A stretch of DNA of 64,000 bases from CAVRTM01 sp963724015 (GTDB taxonomy: Bacteria; Actinomycetota; Actinomycetes; Actinomycetales; Dermatophilaceae), in assembly GCA_963724015.1 (NCBI GenBank), contig CAVRTM010000014.1, positions 124,001 through 188,000 of the forward strand, in the 5' to 3' direction. Below, in pieces: positions 9,043 through 20,182 of this stretch. The stretch's first letter is position 1. Every line of letters begins with the position of its first letter. Under the pieces are notes generated by a model. That model had not been told where the DNA came from and did not search any database. It was given only the letters and a program-made list of their open reading frames with translations. The position numbers were made by a program, and so were the translations under genes.

Positions 9043-9930
9043 TCAGTGGCTGACGAGACGCGACTTCGCCGTCCGCACGGTGAGGGTCTGCGGCGTGCCC
9101 GGGAACGGCGACGGTGTCCGGGATCCGGGTCCACGCGCCACCGTTGACGCTGAACTCGCCGCCGTAGGTGATGTCGACGTGCGTCGAGTACGTGCCGGCC
9201 TTGGCGTAGGTCCGGGTGATGTCGCCGTCGGGGTAGCGGCCGCCCGTCGACGTGGTGGGCCCGAAGGTCGTGCCGTCGCCGAAGACGTAGGTGAAGTGCT
9301 CCAGCGTCGGCCGGATGCGCACGTCGTAGCCGAGCAGGTTGACCGCGTCGACCTCCTGCGGCTGGTACCCGGCGGTCGGCCAGGAGACCGAGAAGTAGAC
9401 CGGCAGCGTCACGAGCGTCACGTTGCCCTCGGGCTGCAGGTGCGTCTGAGGCTTGGCGAACTTCGTCTCGTTGAACGCCCGGATGATCTGCGCCAGACCC
9501 AGCGTCCTCTTGCCGTTGCGGGATGCCGTCCGGGAAGCAGGTCATGCCGACGACCTCGAAGGCGCCGACCGGCGCGCCCGTCGCGGCGTCGAGCTCACGG
9601 CGCAGCACCCGCGTCAGAGGACCAGGCCCGACGTCTGGATTGGCGGGGTCGCACTGTCCGGCGACGTTGCCGCACAGCAGAGGATCGCCGTTCGGATCCT
9701 TGCCTTGCTTCGAGCAGGCCACTTCGGTTCGGTACTCGTAGGACTGCGCTGGCCGCGTGCCCGTCACTGGGTCCAGCCCGCTGCTGATTCGTTGACTTCC
9801 TCGCTGCGCGATGCTATGCCGTCGCTCCGAGTAGCGTCCGCCGAAGAGTCCGCGCAGGCGCAGTACGGGGCAGGACGAGCAGCGATGAGTGCTGCAGAAG
9901 AAGGGCTGCAAGCGATTCGGGCGCGCTCAT
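9043..9930 (-). CDS. Probable secreted PKD-like domain protein, frameshifted, N-terminus uncertain
   Basis: About 290 residues. The C-terminal 100 carry a PKD-like beta-sandwich (FTYVFGDGTTFGPTTSTGG, ITRTYAKAGTYSTHVDITYG). Upstream is a Cys-containing stretch (EVACSKQGKDPNGDPLLCG, then GQCDPANPDVG and GMTCFPDGIP), suggesting an extracytoplasmic protein with disulfides. The frame changes near 9520 and again in the first 50 codons. The ATG at 9930 overlaps the TGA that would end the upstream lipoprotein (ATGA), which supports this start. Proteins of this kind are often encoded with DUF6318 lipoproteins in actinobacteria. The function is unknown, perhaps surface adhesion or envelope scaffolding. 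Confidence 0.65.
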
Positions 9931-10566
9931 GCAGAGCGCCTGATGGTCTGCGATGCGCCACCGGCCGTCCAGCCAGTCAAGCGCGACCTCAAGCGCCGAC
10001 GGCTTGCGCTGGTCCGTTAGAGACGATCTTGCCGCGGCGGTCCACGCACGTTGCGCTTCTCCTGCGTCAGCCGACTGGACACTCGGTACAGTCGCTGTTG
10101 ACGTCTGCGACTGCCGTCGACGCCGTGACGGTGACCGGAGCGCCGTCGTAGCGCTGATGCTTCGCCACTAAGTCGCTCGGCGGTGGCGAGGCTTGCGGCG
10201 CAACTCTTGCAGGAGGGCTTGCGCGTAACGGCGCCAAGTTCGGCGGTCGTGGGTGTTGTCCACGCTCGATTGACGGCGGCGAAGTAGGCGCGGACGAAGG
10301 CTTCGGCGCCGGCCTTGCTGTGGGCCTTGGCGGCCGGGGGAAGCGGCGCGGCCGTGGGCGTCGTCGCCGGCGAGGGCGTCGTCGGCTTCGCGGACGAGGC
10401 AGTGGGCGTCGGTGCGGTGCTGGTCGGCGCGGAGGAGGCTGGTGGGGCTCGTCGTACCGGTGGGTGCGCTGGCGGCCGGGGGAGTGTCGCTCCCGCCGCA
10501 GCCGGCCAGGAGGGCGGCCGCGGCCACCGAGACGGCCACCTGGGTCAGGACGGACCTTGTCACCAT
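9927..10566 (-). CDS. DUF6318-type lipoprotein, frameshifted
   Basis: A lipoprotein of about 210 residues. The signal MVTRSVLTQVAVSVAAAALL is followed by the lipobox LLAGC, then a Ser/Thr/Pro-rich linker. The DUF6318 core follows: AGAEAFVRAYFAAVNRAWTT and the paired cysteines PSCKSC, later DCTEC. The ending is WRIADHQAL. The frame changes near 10440, 10240, 10080 and just before the stop, which would fall at 9927-9929 overlapping the next ATG. DUF6318 proteins resemble NTF2-like folds outside the membrane and are of unknown function. The gene heads the minus-strand cluster that also contains the WXG proteins. Confidence 0.75.
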
Positions 10567-10877
10567 GCCCCCAACGTACTGAGACGGCTGCGCACACGAC
10601 CGCACGCAGAACCACGCTGTGGATAACCCGTCGAGTCCATCGGCCCCCACCGGACACCCCCTGCGCGGGAGTATGCCCCACGGTCACGGGCCGCGGAAGC
10701 CCCACGAGGGCACCGACGACGCCCGACGGACCGGCCACGAGCGCCCCGGACCGGCCGGACGAAACGGGCGAACCGGACCGCCGAAGCGCCCCTCAGGCCG
10801 CTGACCTGCGACAACCAAATCCTTACCTTCGGGCTGGGCCGACCGGCTTGTGCCGTCCGCCGGGACCGGCATAGGAT

Positions 10878-10893
10878 CCCTACATCTAGTAGT
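10878..10893. promoter_or_regulatory. NrdR box 1 of nrdRJ
   Basis: CCCTACATCTAGTAGT has the NrdR-box dyad CTAC-ATCTA-GTAG (general consensus acaCwAtATaTwGtgt). It lies about 175 bases before nrdR. Confidence 0.8.
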
Positions 10894-10909
10894 TACACGT
10901 CTGTAAGTC

Positions 10910-10925
10910 GTCCACATGTAGTCCC
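10910..10925. promoter_or_regulatory. NrdR box 2 of nrdRJ
   Basis: GTCCACATGTAGTCCC aligns with box 1 at an offset of exactly 32 bp, three helical turns. Known NrdR boxes come as such pairs, so NrdR autoregulation of nrdRJ is expected. The rest of 10567-11068 holds no gene. Confidence 0.75.
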
Positions 10926-11068
10926 CAGGTTCTCCCGGTTATCCACGGATCGTCCACAGGATGCCCCCAGAGCCGTGCACAGGTGCGCCCGCACCCGGGT
11001 GGGGACGACCGGCGGAGGCGAGCACGCGGCATACGGCCCGGGAGTGGGCAGGACAGGAGAGCGCGACC

Positions 11069-11588
11069 ATGCACTGCCCGTTCTGCCGGCACACCGACTC
11101 CCGGGTCATCGACAGCCGCACGGCCGACGACGGCACGGCGATCCGCCGGCGCCGCCAGTGCCCGCGAGTGCGGCCGCCGCTTCACCACGCTGGAGTCGGC
11201 GAGCATCAACGTGATCAAGCGCAGCGGGGCCAGCGAGCCGTTCTCCCGGGACAAGGTGCTGGTGGGCGTGCGCAAGGCCTGCCAGGGGCGCCCGGTCAGC
11301 GAGGACGACCTCGCGCTGCTCGCCCAGCAGGTCGAGGAGAGCATCCGGGCCCAGGGCAGCGCCGAGATCGACGCCCACGAGGTGGGCCTGGCGATCCTCG
11401 GACCGCTGCGCGAGCTCGACGAGATCGCCTACCTGCGGTTCGCCAGCGTCTACCAGGCGTTCGACACCCTCGAGGACTTCGAGGCGGCGATCGCCCTGCT
11501 GCGCGCCGAGCGCGAGGCCACCGGCGTCGAGCCGGAGCCCCAGCCGGACGCCGGGCGGGGCGCGAAGAGCAAGCCCAGCACCACCTAG
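11069..11588 (+). CDS. nrdR: Ribonucleotide reductase transcriptional repressor NrdR, one frameshift
   Basis: About 172 residues. The zinc ribbon MHCPFCRHTDSRVIDSR pairs with a second Cys pair (CRECGRRFTT). An ATP-cone follows (INVIKRSGASEPFSRDKV to AYLRFASVYQAF) that senses ATP/dATP and sets DNA binding at NrdR boxes. One extra C near 11160-11165 breaks the frame between the two Cys pairs; removing it restores RRRQCRECGRRF. The ATG at 11069 follows AGGAGAG. nrdJ begins 108 bases downstream, the usual actinobacterial nrdR-nrdJ pair, and two NrdR boxes sit upstream. Confidence 0.97.
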
Positions 11589-11696
11589 CACGCCAGCACC
11601 ACCCAGCAAGCCAGCACGAACCTCGGGGACGGGGGCGCTGTCAGTGCCCCGCGAGACACTTCAACCAGAGCAGAACCACGGTCAGGGAGGCCAGCA

Positions 11697-14617
11697 ATGA
11701 CGGAGACCACCGGCGCGCGCGCAGGGGCACGCAAGGGCAGCAAGAAGGGCGTGAAGGTCGAGCGGATCTTCACCACCGCCGGCGTCCACCCCTATGACGA
11801 GGTGACCTGGGAGCGCCGCGACGTCGTCCAGCAGAACTGGAAGACCGGCGAGACGATCTTCGAGCAGCGCGGCGTGGAGTTCCCCGACTTCTGGTCGGTC
11901 AACGCCTCCACGATCGTCACCACCAAGTACTTCCGCGGCGCGGTGGGCACCCCCGCCCGCGAGACCGGCCTCAAGCAGCTCATCGACCGCGTCGTCCTGA
12001 CCTACGTCAAGGCCGGCAAGGACCACGGCTACTTCGCCACGCCCGAGGACGCCGAGCTGTTCGAGCACGAGCTGACCTGGGCCCTGCTGCACCAGGTGTT
12101 CAGCTTCAACTCCCCGGTGTGGTTCAACGTCGGCACCGCCTCCCCGCAGCAGGTCAGCGCCTGCTTCATCCTCTCCGTTGACGACTCGATGGACTCGATC
12201 CTCAACTGGTACAAGGAGGAGGGCTTCATCTTCAAGGGCGGCTCCGGCGCCGGCCTCAACCTCTCCCGCATCCGCAGCTCCAAGGAGCTGCTCTCCTCCG
12301 GCGGTACGGCGAGCGGCCCGGTCAGCTTCATGCGCGGCGCCGACGCCTCGGCCGGCACCATCAAGAGCGGCGGCGCCACGCGCCGTGCGGCCAAGATGGT
12401 CGTCCTGGACGTCGACCACCCCGACATCGAGGAGTTCGTCGAGACCAAGGCGCGCGAGGAGGACAAGATCCGCGCGCTGCGCGACGCCGGCTTCGACATG
12501 GACCTCGGCGGCAAGGACATCGTCTCCGTCCAGTACCAGAACGCCAACAACTCCGTCCGCGTCAACGACGAGTTCATGCGCGCGGTCGAGGACGGCAAGC
12601 CGTTCGGCCTCAAGGCCCGCGACGACGGCCGGGTCATCGAGACCGTCGACGCCCGTGAGCTGTTCGGCAAGATCGCCAAGGCCGCGTGGGAGTGCGCCGA
12701 CCCGGGCATCCAGTACGACGACACGATCAACGACTGGCACACCAACCCCGAGACCGGCCGGATCACCGCGTCCAACCCGTGCTCGGAGTACATGTCGCCT
12801 GGACAACTCCTCGTGCAACCTGGCCTCGCTGAACCTGCTGAAGTTCCTGCGCGACGACGACACGTTCGACGCCGCGACCTTCCAGAAGGTCGTCGAGCTG
12901 GTCATCACCGCGATGGACATCTCGATCTGCTTCGCCGACTTCCCGACCGACCCGATCGGTGAGACCACCCGCAACTACCGCCAGCTGGGCATCGGCTACG
13001 CCAACCTCGGCGCGCTGCTGATGGCCACCGGCCACGGCTACGACTCCGAGGGTGGCCGCGGCGCTGGCCGCCTCGATCACCTCGCTGCTGACCGGTGCCG
13101 CCTACAAGCGCTCCGCCGAGCTGGCCGCGGTGGTCGGCCCGTACGCCGGCTACGCCCGCAACGCCGACGCGCACAAGCGGGTCATGCGCAAGCACCAGGC
13201 GGCCAACGACCAGATCCGCACCCTCGACGCGATGGACTCCGACATCCACCGCTTCGCCACCAAGGCGTGGGACGACGTGGTCAAGCTCGGCGAGAAGGAC
13301 GGCTACCGCAACGCCCAGGCGTCGGTGCTCGCCCCGACCGGCACCATCGGCTTCATGATGGACTGCGACACGACCGGCATCGAGCCGGACTTCTCGCTGG
13401 TCAAGTTCAAGAAGCTCGTCGGCGGCGGCTCGATGCAGATCGTCAACCAGACCATCCCGCGCGCGCTGAAGAAGATGGGCTACACCGGCGAGACGATCGA
13501 GGCGATCGTCGAGTACATCGCCGACAAGGGCCACGTCATCGACGCCCCCGGCCTGAAGCCCGAGCACTACGAGGTCTTCGACACCGCCATGGGCGCCCGC
13601 GCGATCGCCCCGATGGGCCACGTCCGGATGATGGCGGCGACCCAGCCGTTCCTGTCCGGTGCCATCTCCAAGACGGTCAACCTGCCCGAGACCGCCACGG
13701 TCGAGGAGATCGCCGACGTCTACCTGCAGGGCTGGAAGCTCGGCCTCAAGGCGCTCGCGGTCTACCGTGACAACTGCAAGGTCGGCCAGCCGCTGTCCGA
13801 CGGTGGCTCCACCGCCAAGGACGCCGCCGCCGACAAGGCCGCGGCCGCCGCGGAGGTCAAGGTGGAGAAGGTCATCGAGTACCGCCCGGTCCGCAAGCGC
13901 CTGCCCAAGCGCCGCCCGAGCCAGACGATCTCGTTCTCCGTCGGTGGTGCCGAGGGTTACCTGACCGCCGGCTCCTACCCCGACGACGGCCTCGGTGAGC
14001 TGTTCCTGAAGTTCGGCAAGCAGGGCTCGACCCTGGCCGGCGTCATGGACGCGTTCTCCATCGCGGTCTCGATCGGCCTGCAGTACGGCGTGCCGCTGGA
14101 GACCTTCGTCGAGAAGTTCACCAACCTGCGCTTCGAGCCGGCCGGCCTGACCGACGACCCGGACGTGCGGATGGCGCAGTCGATCATGGACTACGTGTTC
14201 CGTCGCCTGGCGCTGGACTACATGGACTTCGAGACCCGCTCGTTCATGGGCATCCACACCGCCGAGGAGCGCGCCCGCCAGCTCGAGACCGGCTCGTACG
14301 CCGCGCCGGTCGCCGACGAGTCCGACGAGGAGGTCGAGGACGAGATCGAGTCGTACTCGCAGTCGGTCTCGACGACCAAGCCGAAGCCGGCCCACGCCGT
14401 CGAGGGCAAGCCGGTCGCGGCCTCGGAGGTCAAGTCCGGTGCCGGTGCCGCCTCCGCCCGCGAGGTCGAGGGCGTGCACTCCTCGGCCGAGCTGATGGAG
14501 AAGTTCCAGGGCATCGCGGCCGACGCCCCGATCTGCATGACCTGCGGCACGAAGATGCGTCCCGCCGGCTCCTGCTACGTGTGCGAGGGCTGCGGCAGCA
14601 CCAGCGGCTGCAGCTGA
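11697..14617 (+). CDS. nrdJ: Vitamin B12-dependent class II ribonucleotide reductase NrdJ, two frameshifts
   Basis: About 973 residues. It reduces ribonucleotides with adenosylcobalamin-generated radicals, with or without oxygen. Visible landmarks are SFNSPVWFNVG, KGGSGAGLNLSRIR, ASNPCSEYMS then LDNSSCNLASLNLL (active-site Cys and substrate loop), and APTGTIGFMMDCDTTGIEPD. A C-terminal zinc-finger-like Cys cluster (CMTCGTKM, CYVCEGCGSTSGCS) holds the redox-active cysteines. An extra C near 12800 and an extra G near 13060 shift the frame; removing them restores the family sequence. AGGGAGG precedes the ATG. A low-complexity Lys/Ala linker lies near residues 700-730. It is co-transcribed with nrdR. 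Confidence 0.97.
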
Positions 14618-14884
14618 TCGACTACCGCTGTTGAACCGGCTGTGCACCGGTCCCGACGAGGAGCGGGGACACTGCAGTCTCCTGTATGGGCCTCATGGGG
14701 TCGTGCTCGCATCGTCAGCCGAGACCCGGGGAAGGCGTCGAGCCACGCGAGTGCTCTGCTGCGGGGCACTGCACGTAGCGCTGCGAGACTGCGCCCAGCG
14801 GCTCGCGCCGCGGAGACCACGTGTAGCGCTCGTAGAAGCCGCGGACCTCAACCCCACCTGTTCGGGTGGCTGGGCGGGATAGCT
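14618..14884. other. Gene-free stretch between nrdJ and convergent helicase gene
   Basis: I see no gene here. A weak ACCGG/CCGGT hairpin lies just after nrdJ (about 14635-14655). A minus-strand open stretch reading VEVRGFYERYTW might be the tail of a lost gene, but it has no start or domain. Confidence 0.4.
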
Positions 14885-17800
14885 TTACGCCACGACCGAC
14901 GAAGCCGCAAAGGCGTCGGTGGGCATCGGACGGTCAAGCTTCCAGGTGATCGCTATTGGGCGGTCACCGGTATGACTCACGTACTGCCCCGTCCCTAGGA
15001 AGAGGTACGGCGCGGTACCCAGCTCGTACACCTTGTGCTCGCGGGCGAACAGCAGAATGTTGCTGCCCTGCTTCGCGTGGTTGATGTATCGCTGACCGGT
15101 GGGGGAGGCGACGGACGTCCGCGACTGGGTCTCCCAGTGGAACAGCGTCGGACTGATGGCGTAGTCCCTGTACATGGTGGTCGGTGAGTAGTCCGCCTCG
15201 GACTTCTGCAGTGTCACCAGGAACGCGTCGGATCGCGATGCCTCGGCCCACAGGCACGCCCTCCCGGAAGCTGTTGGGCAGGCGCTGCAGGTGGGCGTAG
15301 TCCAGCGCAGCGACGATCTCCTCCCGCTGAGTAGCGGGCGTGTGTCTGCAGCGGCACGTGCCGACAGGCCGCCTGTCAACGTGCGCGGTCACGTGGCGGC
15401 ACGTGTCGCGTCCGAGCTCAATGACCTCGCTCATCTCGGCTCGAGCGGCGCGCTCCGACCCGCAAGGACTCCAGGCCGTCGGCATACGATGGCGAAGCCG
15501 CCACCGTTGGGCCACAACGAGAAGAACAGCATCCGAGCGAACCGCTGGGCTCGGGATCGAGGGCGTCGTAGTGAGGCGCGTCGTCGGACAGCAGACGAGA
15601 GGTAGGCGGCGGCGCGGTCCGGGTCGTCGACGTGGGCGAAGGCCCGCACGCGCTTGAGGAGCTCGCTCTCGCGCGCGCCTGCCGGACGGTGTCGGGAGGC
15701 GGCCTCGCGCCGCAGCCGGGTCCAGACCGCGGTCCTGGCGCAGGACGTCGCTGAGCTCGAGCCCGGACTCGTGGAGGAAGTGCGGCGAGGTTCGGCTCGC
15801 CGCACGCGCGCAGCTCACCGACCATCTGCGTCCATCGTGTCGTCACCTGCGCGCGAATGTTCGCCAGCACGATGTCCTGCGCCTGCTCGGTCGAGGACGA
15901 TCTGGCAGCCGGACGGCAGGAACGGGAAACCCGTCTCGATCTCGCGCTCGAGCCCGCGTCTTGGTCTGCACCGGTGAGCGCGCGGTACCGAACGTCGAAG
16001 CGGAACTCCTTGCGCTGGTGACCGACGAAGTCCAGCGCGGTCAGCACCGCCTTGTCCATGTGCCGACGAAGGCCCCGGCCGAGCTGCTGGAGAAAGATCG
16101 TGGCGCTCTCGGTGGGTCGAAGGAACAGCACCGTGTCCACGTCCGGCAGGTCGACGCCCTCGTTGAACAGGTCGGCGGTGAACAGGACGTTGACCCGGCC
16201 GGCTGCGCAGGTCATCGAGCGCGCTGGCCCGGTCATCGGCTCGGGTGTCGCCAGTCACTGACAGCGAGCGGGATGCCGGCCGCGTGAATGCCCGCGCCAT
16301 GTACTCGGCGTGGGCGACGCGAGACGCAGAACCCCAGAGCCCGCATCGCGCCCGAGGTCGGAGACCTTGTCCCGCAGCTGCTTGAGAACGATCGCGGTGC
16401 GCGCGTCGTTGCCGGTGTAGAGGTTGGACAGCTCGGTGACGTCGTAGCGCCCCGCGCTTCCACTCGATGCGCCGACAGGTCGACGCCATCGGCGACGCGC
16501 GAAGTAGTGGAACGGGCAGAGCAGGTCCGCTCTGAGGGCGTCCCAGAGCCGCAGCTCGGCGGCGGTCCGGCCATCGAAGAAGGCCCGGACGTCGATGCCG
16601 TCGGCCCGCTCGGGTGTGGCGGTGAGGCCGAGCAGCTCCTTCGGCTCCAGGTGGTCGAGGAGCCGTCGGTACGTCGCGCGCCTCCGCATGGTGGAACTCG
16701 TCGATGACCACGACGTCGTAGGCGTCGGCCGGAATGTTCGTGACGCCGTATGCCGTCAGTGACTGGACCGAGGCGAAGACGTGCTCCCAGCGCTCGGGGC
16801 GGGCGCCGCCGACGTACAGCTCTCCGAACGTGGGGTCGGCGAGCACCTCGCGGTAGGTCCGCAGGGACTGCTCCAGGATCTCCTTGCGGTGCGCGACGAA
16901 CAGCAGCGACGGCTGTCCGCCGCATCGACCGGCACAGAGCGCGGTAGTCGAGGGCCGCGACGACCGTCTTGCCGGTCCCGGTGGCCGCGACGACGAGGTT
17001 GCGGTGGCGGTCGTGCACGACGCGCTCGACCTCGAGCTGGTCCAGCATCTCTGCTGGTAGGGGTAGGGCCGCACCTCGAGGCCGGACAGAGAGATGGTCA
17101 CGCGGTCGATGGCCTTGCGGCCCAGAGGCCTCGGCCAGGGCATCGTCGAGCCGGTCACGGTCCCGGTCCGGGTCGTACGTCTCGAAGGTGGAGTCGTTCC
17201 AGTACGTCTCGAAGGTCGCGTCGAACTTGCTCATCAGCGCCGGGGTGGCGACGCGACGAGAGTCGGACGTTCCACTCCACGCCGTCGAGCAGCGCCGCGC
17301 GGGAGAGGTTGGAGGAGCCGACGTACGCCGTGTCGAACTCGGTGTGGCGACGGAACAGCCACGCCTTGGCATGCAGCCGGGTCCGCAGAGCGTCGTACTC
17401 GACGCGTACCTCGGCGCCGAAGTCGCGCACCAAACGGTCGAGGGCCGCCCGCTCGGTCGCGCCGACGTAGGTCGTGGTGATGACGCGGAGCGGACGCCCG
17501 CGCTGCCTGGCGCCGGGCCAGCTCCGGCTCCAGGATGCGCAGGCCCGTACCACTTCACGAACGCGCAGAGCAGGTCGACGCGGTCGGCGGTGTCGAGCTC
17601 GGCTCGCAGCTCGGCACCCATGGAGGGCTCGCCGTGGGAGTTGGTCAACAAGGCGGCGTCGGCGAGGGGGTGGAGGGGCGGGTGACCCGCCGCGCGACGA
17701 CGCCGGGACTCGCCGGCCGGGCCAGGGAGAGAAGCTGGGCTGGAGCGTCGAGCATTTCGTCATCACGGCGCCGAGCTCGCGCAGGACCCGGTTGACGATG

Positions 17801-17988
17801 GCGCGGCGGCCCTCAGCGGTGCGCTCCGTGCTCAAAGCACGGTGAACGGCCTCCCGCACGTGACGGGACAGCACCTCAGGCTGGTCGGCGTCGTCGATCG
17901 CCCCGGTGGAAGCATCCAGGCCCTCCACCGCGTCGATCAACGCCTGCAGCCGCCGTGTCAGCAGACTTTCGTAGAGCCCCTCGTGCAC
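14885..17988 (-). CDS. PLD-like/SF2 helicase/DUF3427 protein, many frameshifts
   Basis: About 1030 residues if repaired. Order of parts: an N-terminal helical region from GTG at 17988; a phospholipase D-like nuclease domain (LHAKAWLF as HxK, then AYVGSSNLSRAALLDG); and a superfamily II helicase with Walker A VAATGTGKTVVAALDYRALC, DEAH-like VVVIDEFHHAEA and C-terminal helicase pieces (LFTADLFNEGVDLPDVDTVL, FLQQLGRGLRR). A DUF3427-type C-terminus follows (AISPTLFHWETQSRTS, GQRYINHAKQGSNILLFARE). At least eight frame changes separate these pieces, so it is either a real pseudogene or a heavily mis-sequenced gene. The family is found in phage-defence and restriction neighbourhoods. It is adjacent to a DUF2075 helicase and an HNH endonuclease on the same strand. 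Confidence 0.85.
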
Positions 17989-18110
17989 TGCCGTCCCCTT
18001 CGCCGTGTGGAAGGGTCAGCTTGTCACTCGACGGCGGCAGACGGTGCCACCTGGGCTGGTGTCCGAGCTTCGATTGCATCCGCCGAGTGGGCTCGCTCGG
18101 TACTCCGGTG

Positions 18111-20000
18111 CTAGGTGACCGGCGCGAAGGTCTGGTGTGAGAGGAGGTCGCGCAGGTACTCGCGCGACTCCTCGTCGGGCGAGTAGATGGCGACGCCGCG
18201 CATGCCGCGGGTCAGCAGCACCTTGTAGACGTTGCGGACCAGCCGGTCGAACGCCTGGTCGCTGACCTTGGTGCGGTTGCGGAAGTCCGGGTCCTTGTTG
18301 GCGGCGCGGAGGGCGACCCAGCGGTCGTCCCGCCACACCAGGTCCGGCCCGAGGATGACGCCGGCGTAGTCGTACTCGAAGCCCTGAGCGGTGTAGACGC
18401 ATCCCACCTGGCCGAAGCCGGCCGGGTCGGTGGCCCACAGTGCCGCGGCCGGTGCTCCGCCGACCGAGCGGTCACCCTTGAGGTTCCACGGCCGGCGCCA
18501 GTCGCCGAGCTGAACGTCGGGGACCAGGGTGCCGTCCGGCCTGGGGTCACTCCATGGCCAGCAGTAGCCGGCGGCCATGCGCGCGCTGTAGCCGTCAGCC
18601 AGCTTGGCCTCGAGGTGGGCTTCCATCTCGGCGGGGGAGTCGACTACCTGGACCTCGAAGTGGGGGTCGCCGATCCACGGGATCGGCCCGCCGGGCTCGA
18701 GGTCGAGCAGCCGCTTGACCCAGAGGACGTACTCCTGCGAGCCGCCGCAACGGAACTGGGCGTCCAGGTGAATGCGCTCGACCGAGAGTCCCTGCGCGGC
18801 GGCGTGCTCGGCGATGTCCTCGACGGTGCCCTGCTCGCCCGGCCGGACGACCTGGAACTCATCCAGCAGGAAGACCGGCACCCGGGCGGCCGCGAGCAGC
18901 TCCTCGATCTGCGGGCGACCGGTCCGGTGCTCGGCCCTGGTCCACCGCGAGACCGAGGTCTCCCGGATCCGGTGCGCCTCGTCCAGGATCAGCGCGTCGA
19001 GGTCGTTCGGCTCAGCGGCCATGAAGGAGTTGAAGTACTGGAACATCTTCTGCACCCGCGGTGCTCGTGCTCCGGCGACCTTGCGCAGGGTGTGGGTGAA
19101 GGAGCGGGACCCGGTCGCGTGCAGCACCGTCCGGCCCTGACGCGACAGCTCGCCCAGCAGCGACAGCGCGATCACGCTCTTGCCGCTGCCCGGTCCGCCG
19201 GAGACGATCACGGCCGTCTTGGTGTTCGCCCGCCGCGCCCGCTCCACCGCGTGCAGCACGTAGTTGTAGGCGTCGCGCTGCTCGTCCAGCAGCACGAACA
19301 TCTCCCGCCGCTGGACCTCGTCCGCCGCGAGCGCGAGCAGCTGCTTCGAGGGCGCGATGCGGCTGGCCAGCAACGCGTCGGCGTACGGCGCGCCGCTGTG
19401 GCCGGGGGAGAAGCGGGTCTTCAGGAACTCCTGGAACTCACCGCGGCGCTGCCCGGTGAAGACGCCGGCCGTGCTCGTCGCCCGCAAGGTGGAACAGGTC
19501 GGCCACGCCGGCGTCCGTGGCGTTGTGCAGGTACGCCGCGCCGGCCAGGGCTCCCGGCTCCTCGGCCAGGACCGTGGTGAACCCGAGCAGGTAGTCGCAG
19601 TAGTCCCGGACCTGCAGCGCGGGGTGGGTGACCGGGCTGCTCGCCGTACTGCTCGATGCGGATGAGGGTGTCGCTGTCCTCGAACCGCTCGGCGGAGCTC
19701 CACTGCTTGAGCTCGACGACGAGGTACGACGCGCCGCCGGTGCGCGGGTGGCGGCCGGCGAGGACCACGTCGGCCCGCTTGCTGGTCAGCGGCAGCTGGT
19801 ACTCGAACAGCATCTCGACGTCGTCGAGCCCGGCCGAGATCAGGTCGGCGCGCAGGGCGGGGATGCTGCGCTCCCAGGAGCGGCGCTCGCCGAGGGAGGG
19901 GCGTCTGCCCGGTCCGGATCATCATCTGCTCGGCAAGGAGGTCGGCGAAGTGGTGCTCGACGGCGGAGAAGCCGCGCGCCGATTGGCGGAGCAGTGTCAC
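18111..20000 (-). CDS. DUF2075 (Schlafen-like) nuclease-helicase, two frameshifts near N-terminus
   Basis: About 630 residues, GTG at 20000. The N-terminal third contains a PD-(D/E)xK-like strand set (KRADVVLAGRHPRTGG, ASYLVVELKQW). The remainder is a superfamily I ATPase: Walker A VSGGPGSGKSVIALSLL, DEAH box LDALILDEAHRIRETS, LLDEFQVVRPGEQG, and late motifs VYTAQGFEYDYAGVILGPD and LLTRGMRGVAIYSPDE. This is the DUF2075 family, related to Schlafen group 3 putative DNA/RNA helicases. The frame changes near 19640 and 19480, and near 19900. It lies 122 bases before the PLD-helicase gene on the same strand, so co-transcription is likely. The biochemical role is unproven; association with defence is known for the family. 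Confidence 0.88.
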   Translation of the reverse strand: MTLLRQSARGFSAVEHHFADLLAEQMMIRTGQTPLPRRAPLLGAQHPRPARRPDLGRARRRRDAVRVPAAADQQAGRRGPRRPPPAHRRRVVPRRRAQAVELRRAVRGQRHPHPHRAVRRAARSPTPRCRSGTTATTCSGSPRSWPRSREPWPARRTCTTPRTPAWPTCSTLRATSTAGVFTGQRRGEFQEFLKTRFSPGHSGAPYADALLASRIAPSKQLLALAADEVQRREMFVLLDEQRDAYNYVLHAVERARRANTKTAVIVSGGPGSGKSVIALSLLGELSRQGRTVLHATGSRSFTHTLRKVAGARAPRVQKMFQYFNSFMAAEPNDLDALILDEAHRIRETSVSRWTRAEHRTGRPQIEELLAAARVPVFLLDEFQVVRPGEQGTVEDIAEHAAAQGLSVERIHLDAQFRCGGSQEYVLWVKRLLDLEPGGPIPWIGDPHFEVQVVDSPAEMEAHLEAKLADGYSARMAAGYCWPWSDPRPDGTLVPDVQLGDWRRPWNLKGDRSVGGAPAAALWATDPAGFGQVGCVYTAQGFEYDYAGVILGPDLVWRDDRWVALRAANKDPDFRNRTKVSDQAFDRLVRNVYKVLLTRGMRGVAIYSPDEESREYLRDLLSHQTFAPVT

Positions 20001-20182
20001 AGGTCAGGTCCCCAGGCAGCACGAAGTCACTCGTGCGGGTGGGGGCATGTCCTGACTCGGAAGCCCGTCGGGCCGCAATTACGAGCGCGACTCTAGTCCG
20101 AGGGTGGCCAGCGCTTCGCGCTGGCGCGCCATACATGCGGCCGTCCGCAGATCCGGTCGTCTCGGCGCGCACCGCCCTCGGC

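Noticed and set aside
11069..14617. Programmed frameshifting in nrdR and nrdJ
   Set aside because: Single extra bases in C/G runs and similar breaks in many unrelated genes fit assembly error better; no slippery site with pseudoknot or stimulatory element was seen.
14618..14884. Short minus-strand peptide reading VEVRGFYERYTW
   Set aside because: No start codon, RBS or partner domain; cannot be told from chance or from a decayed tail.
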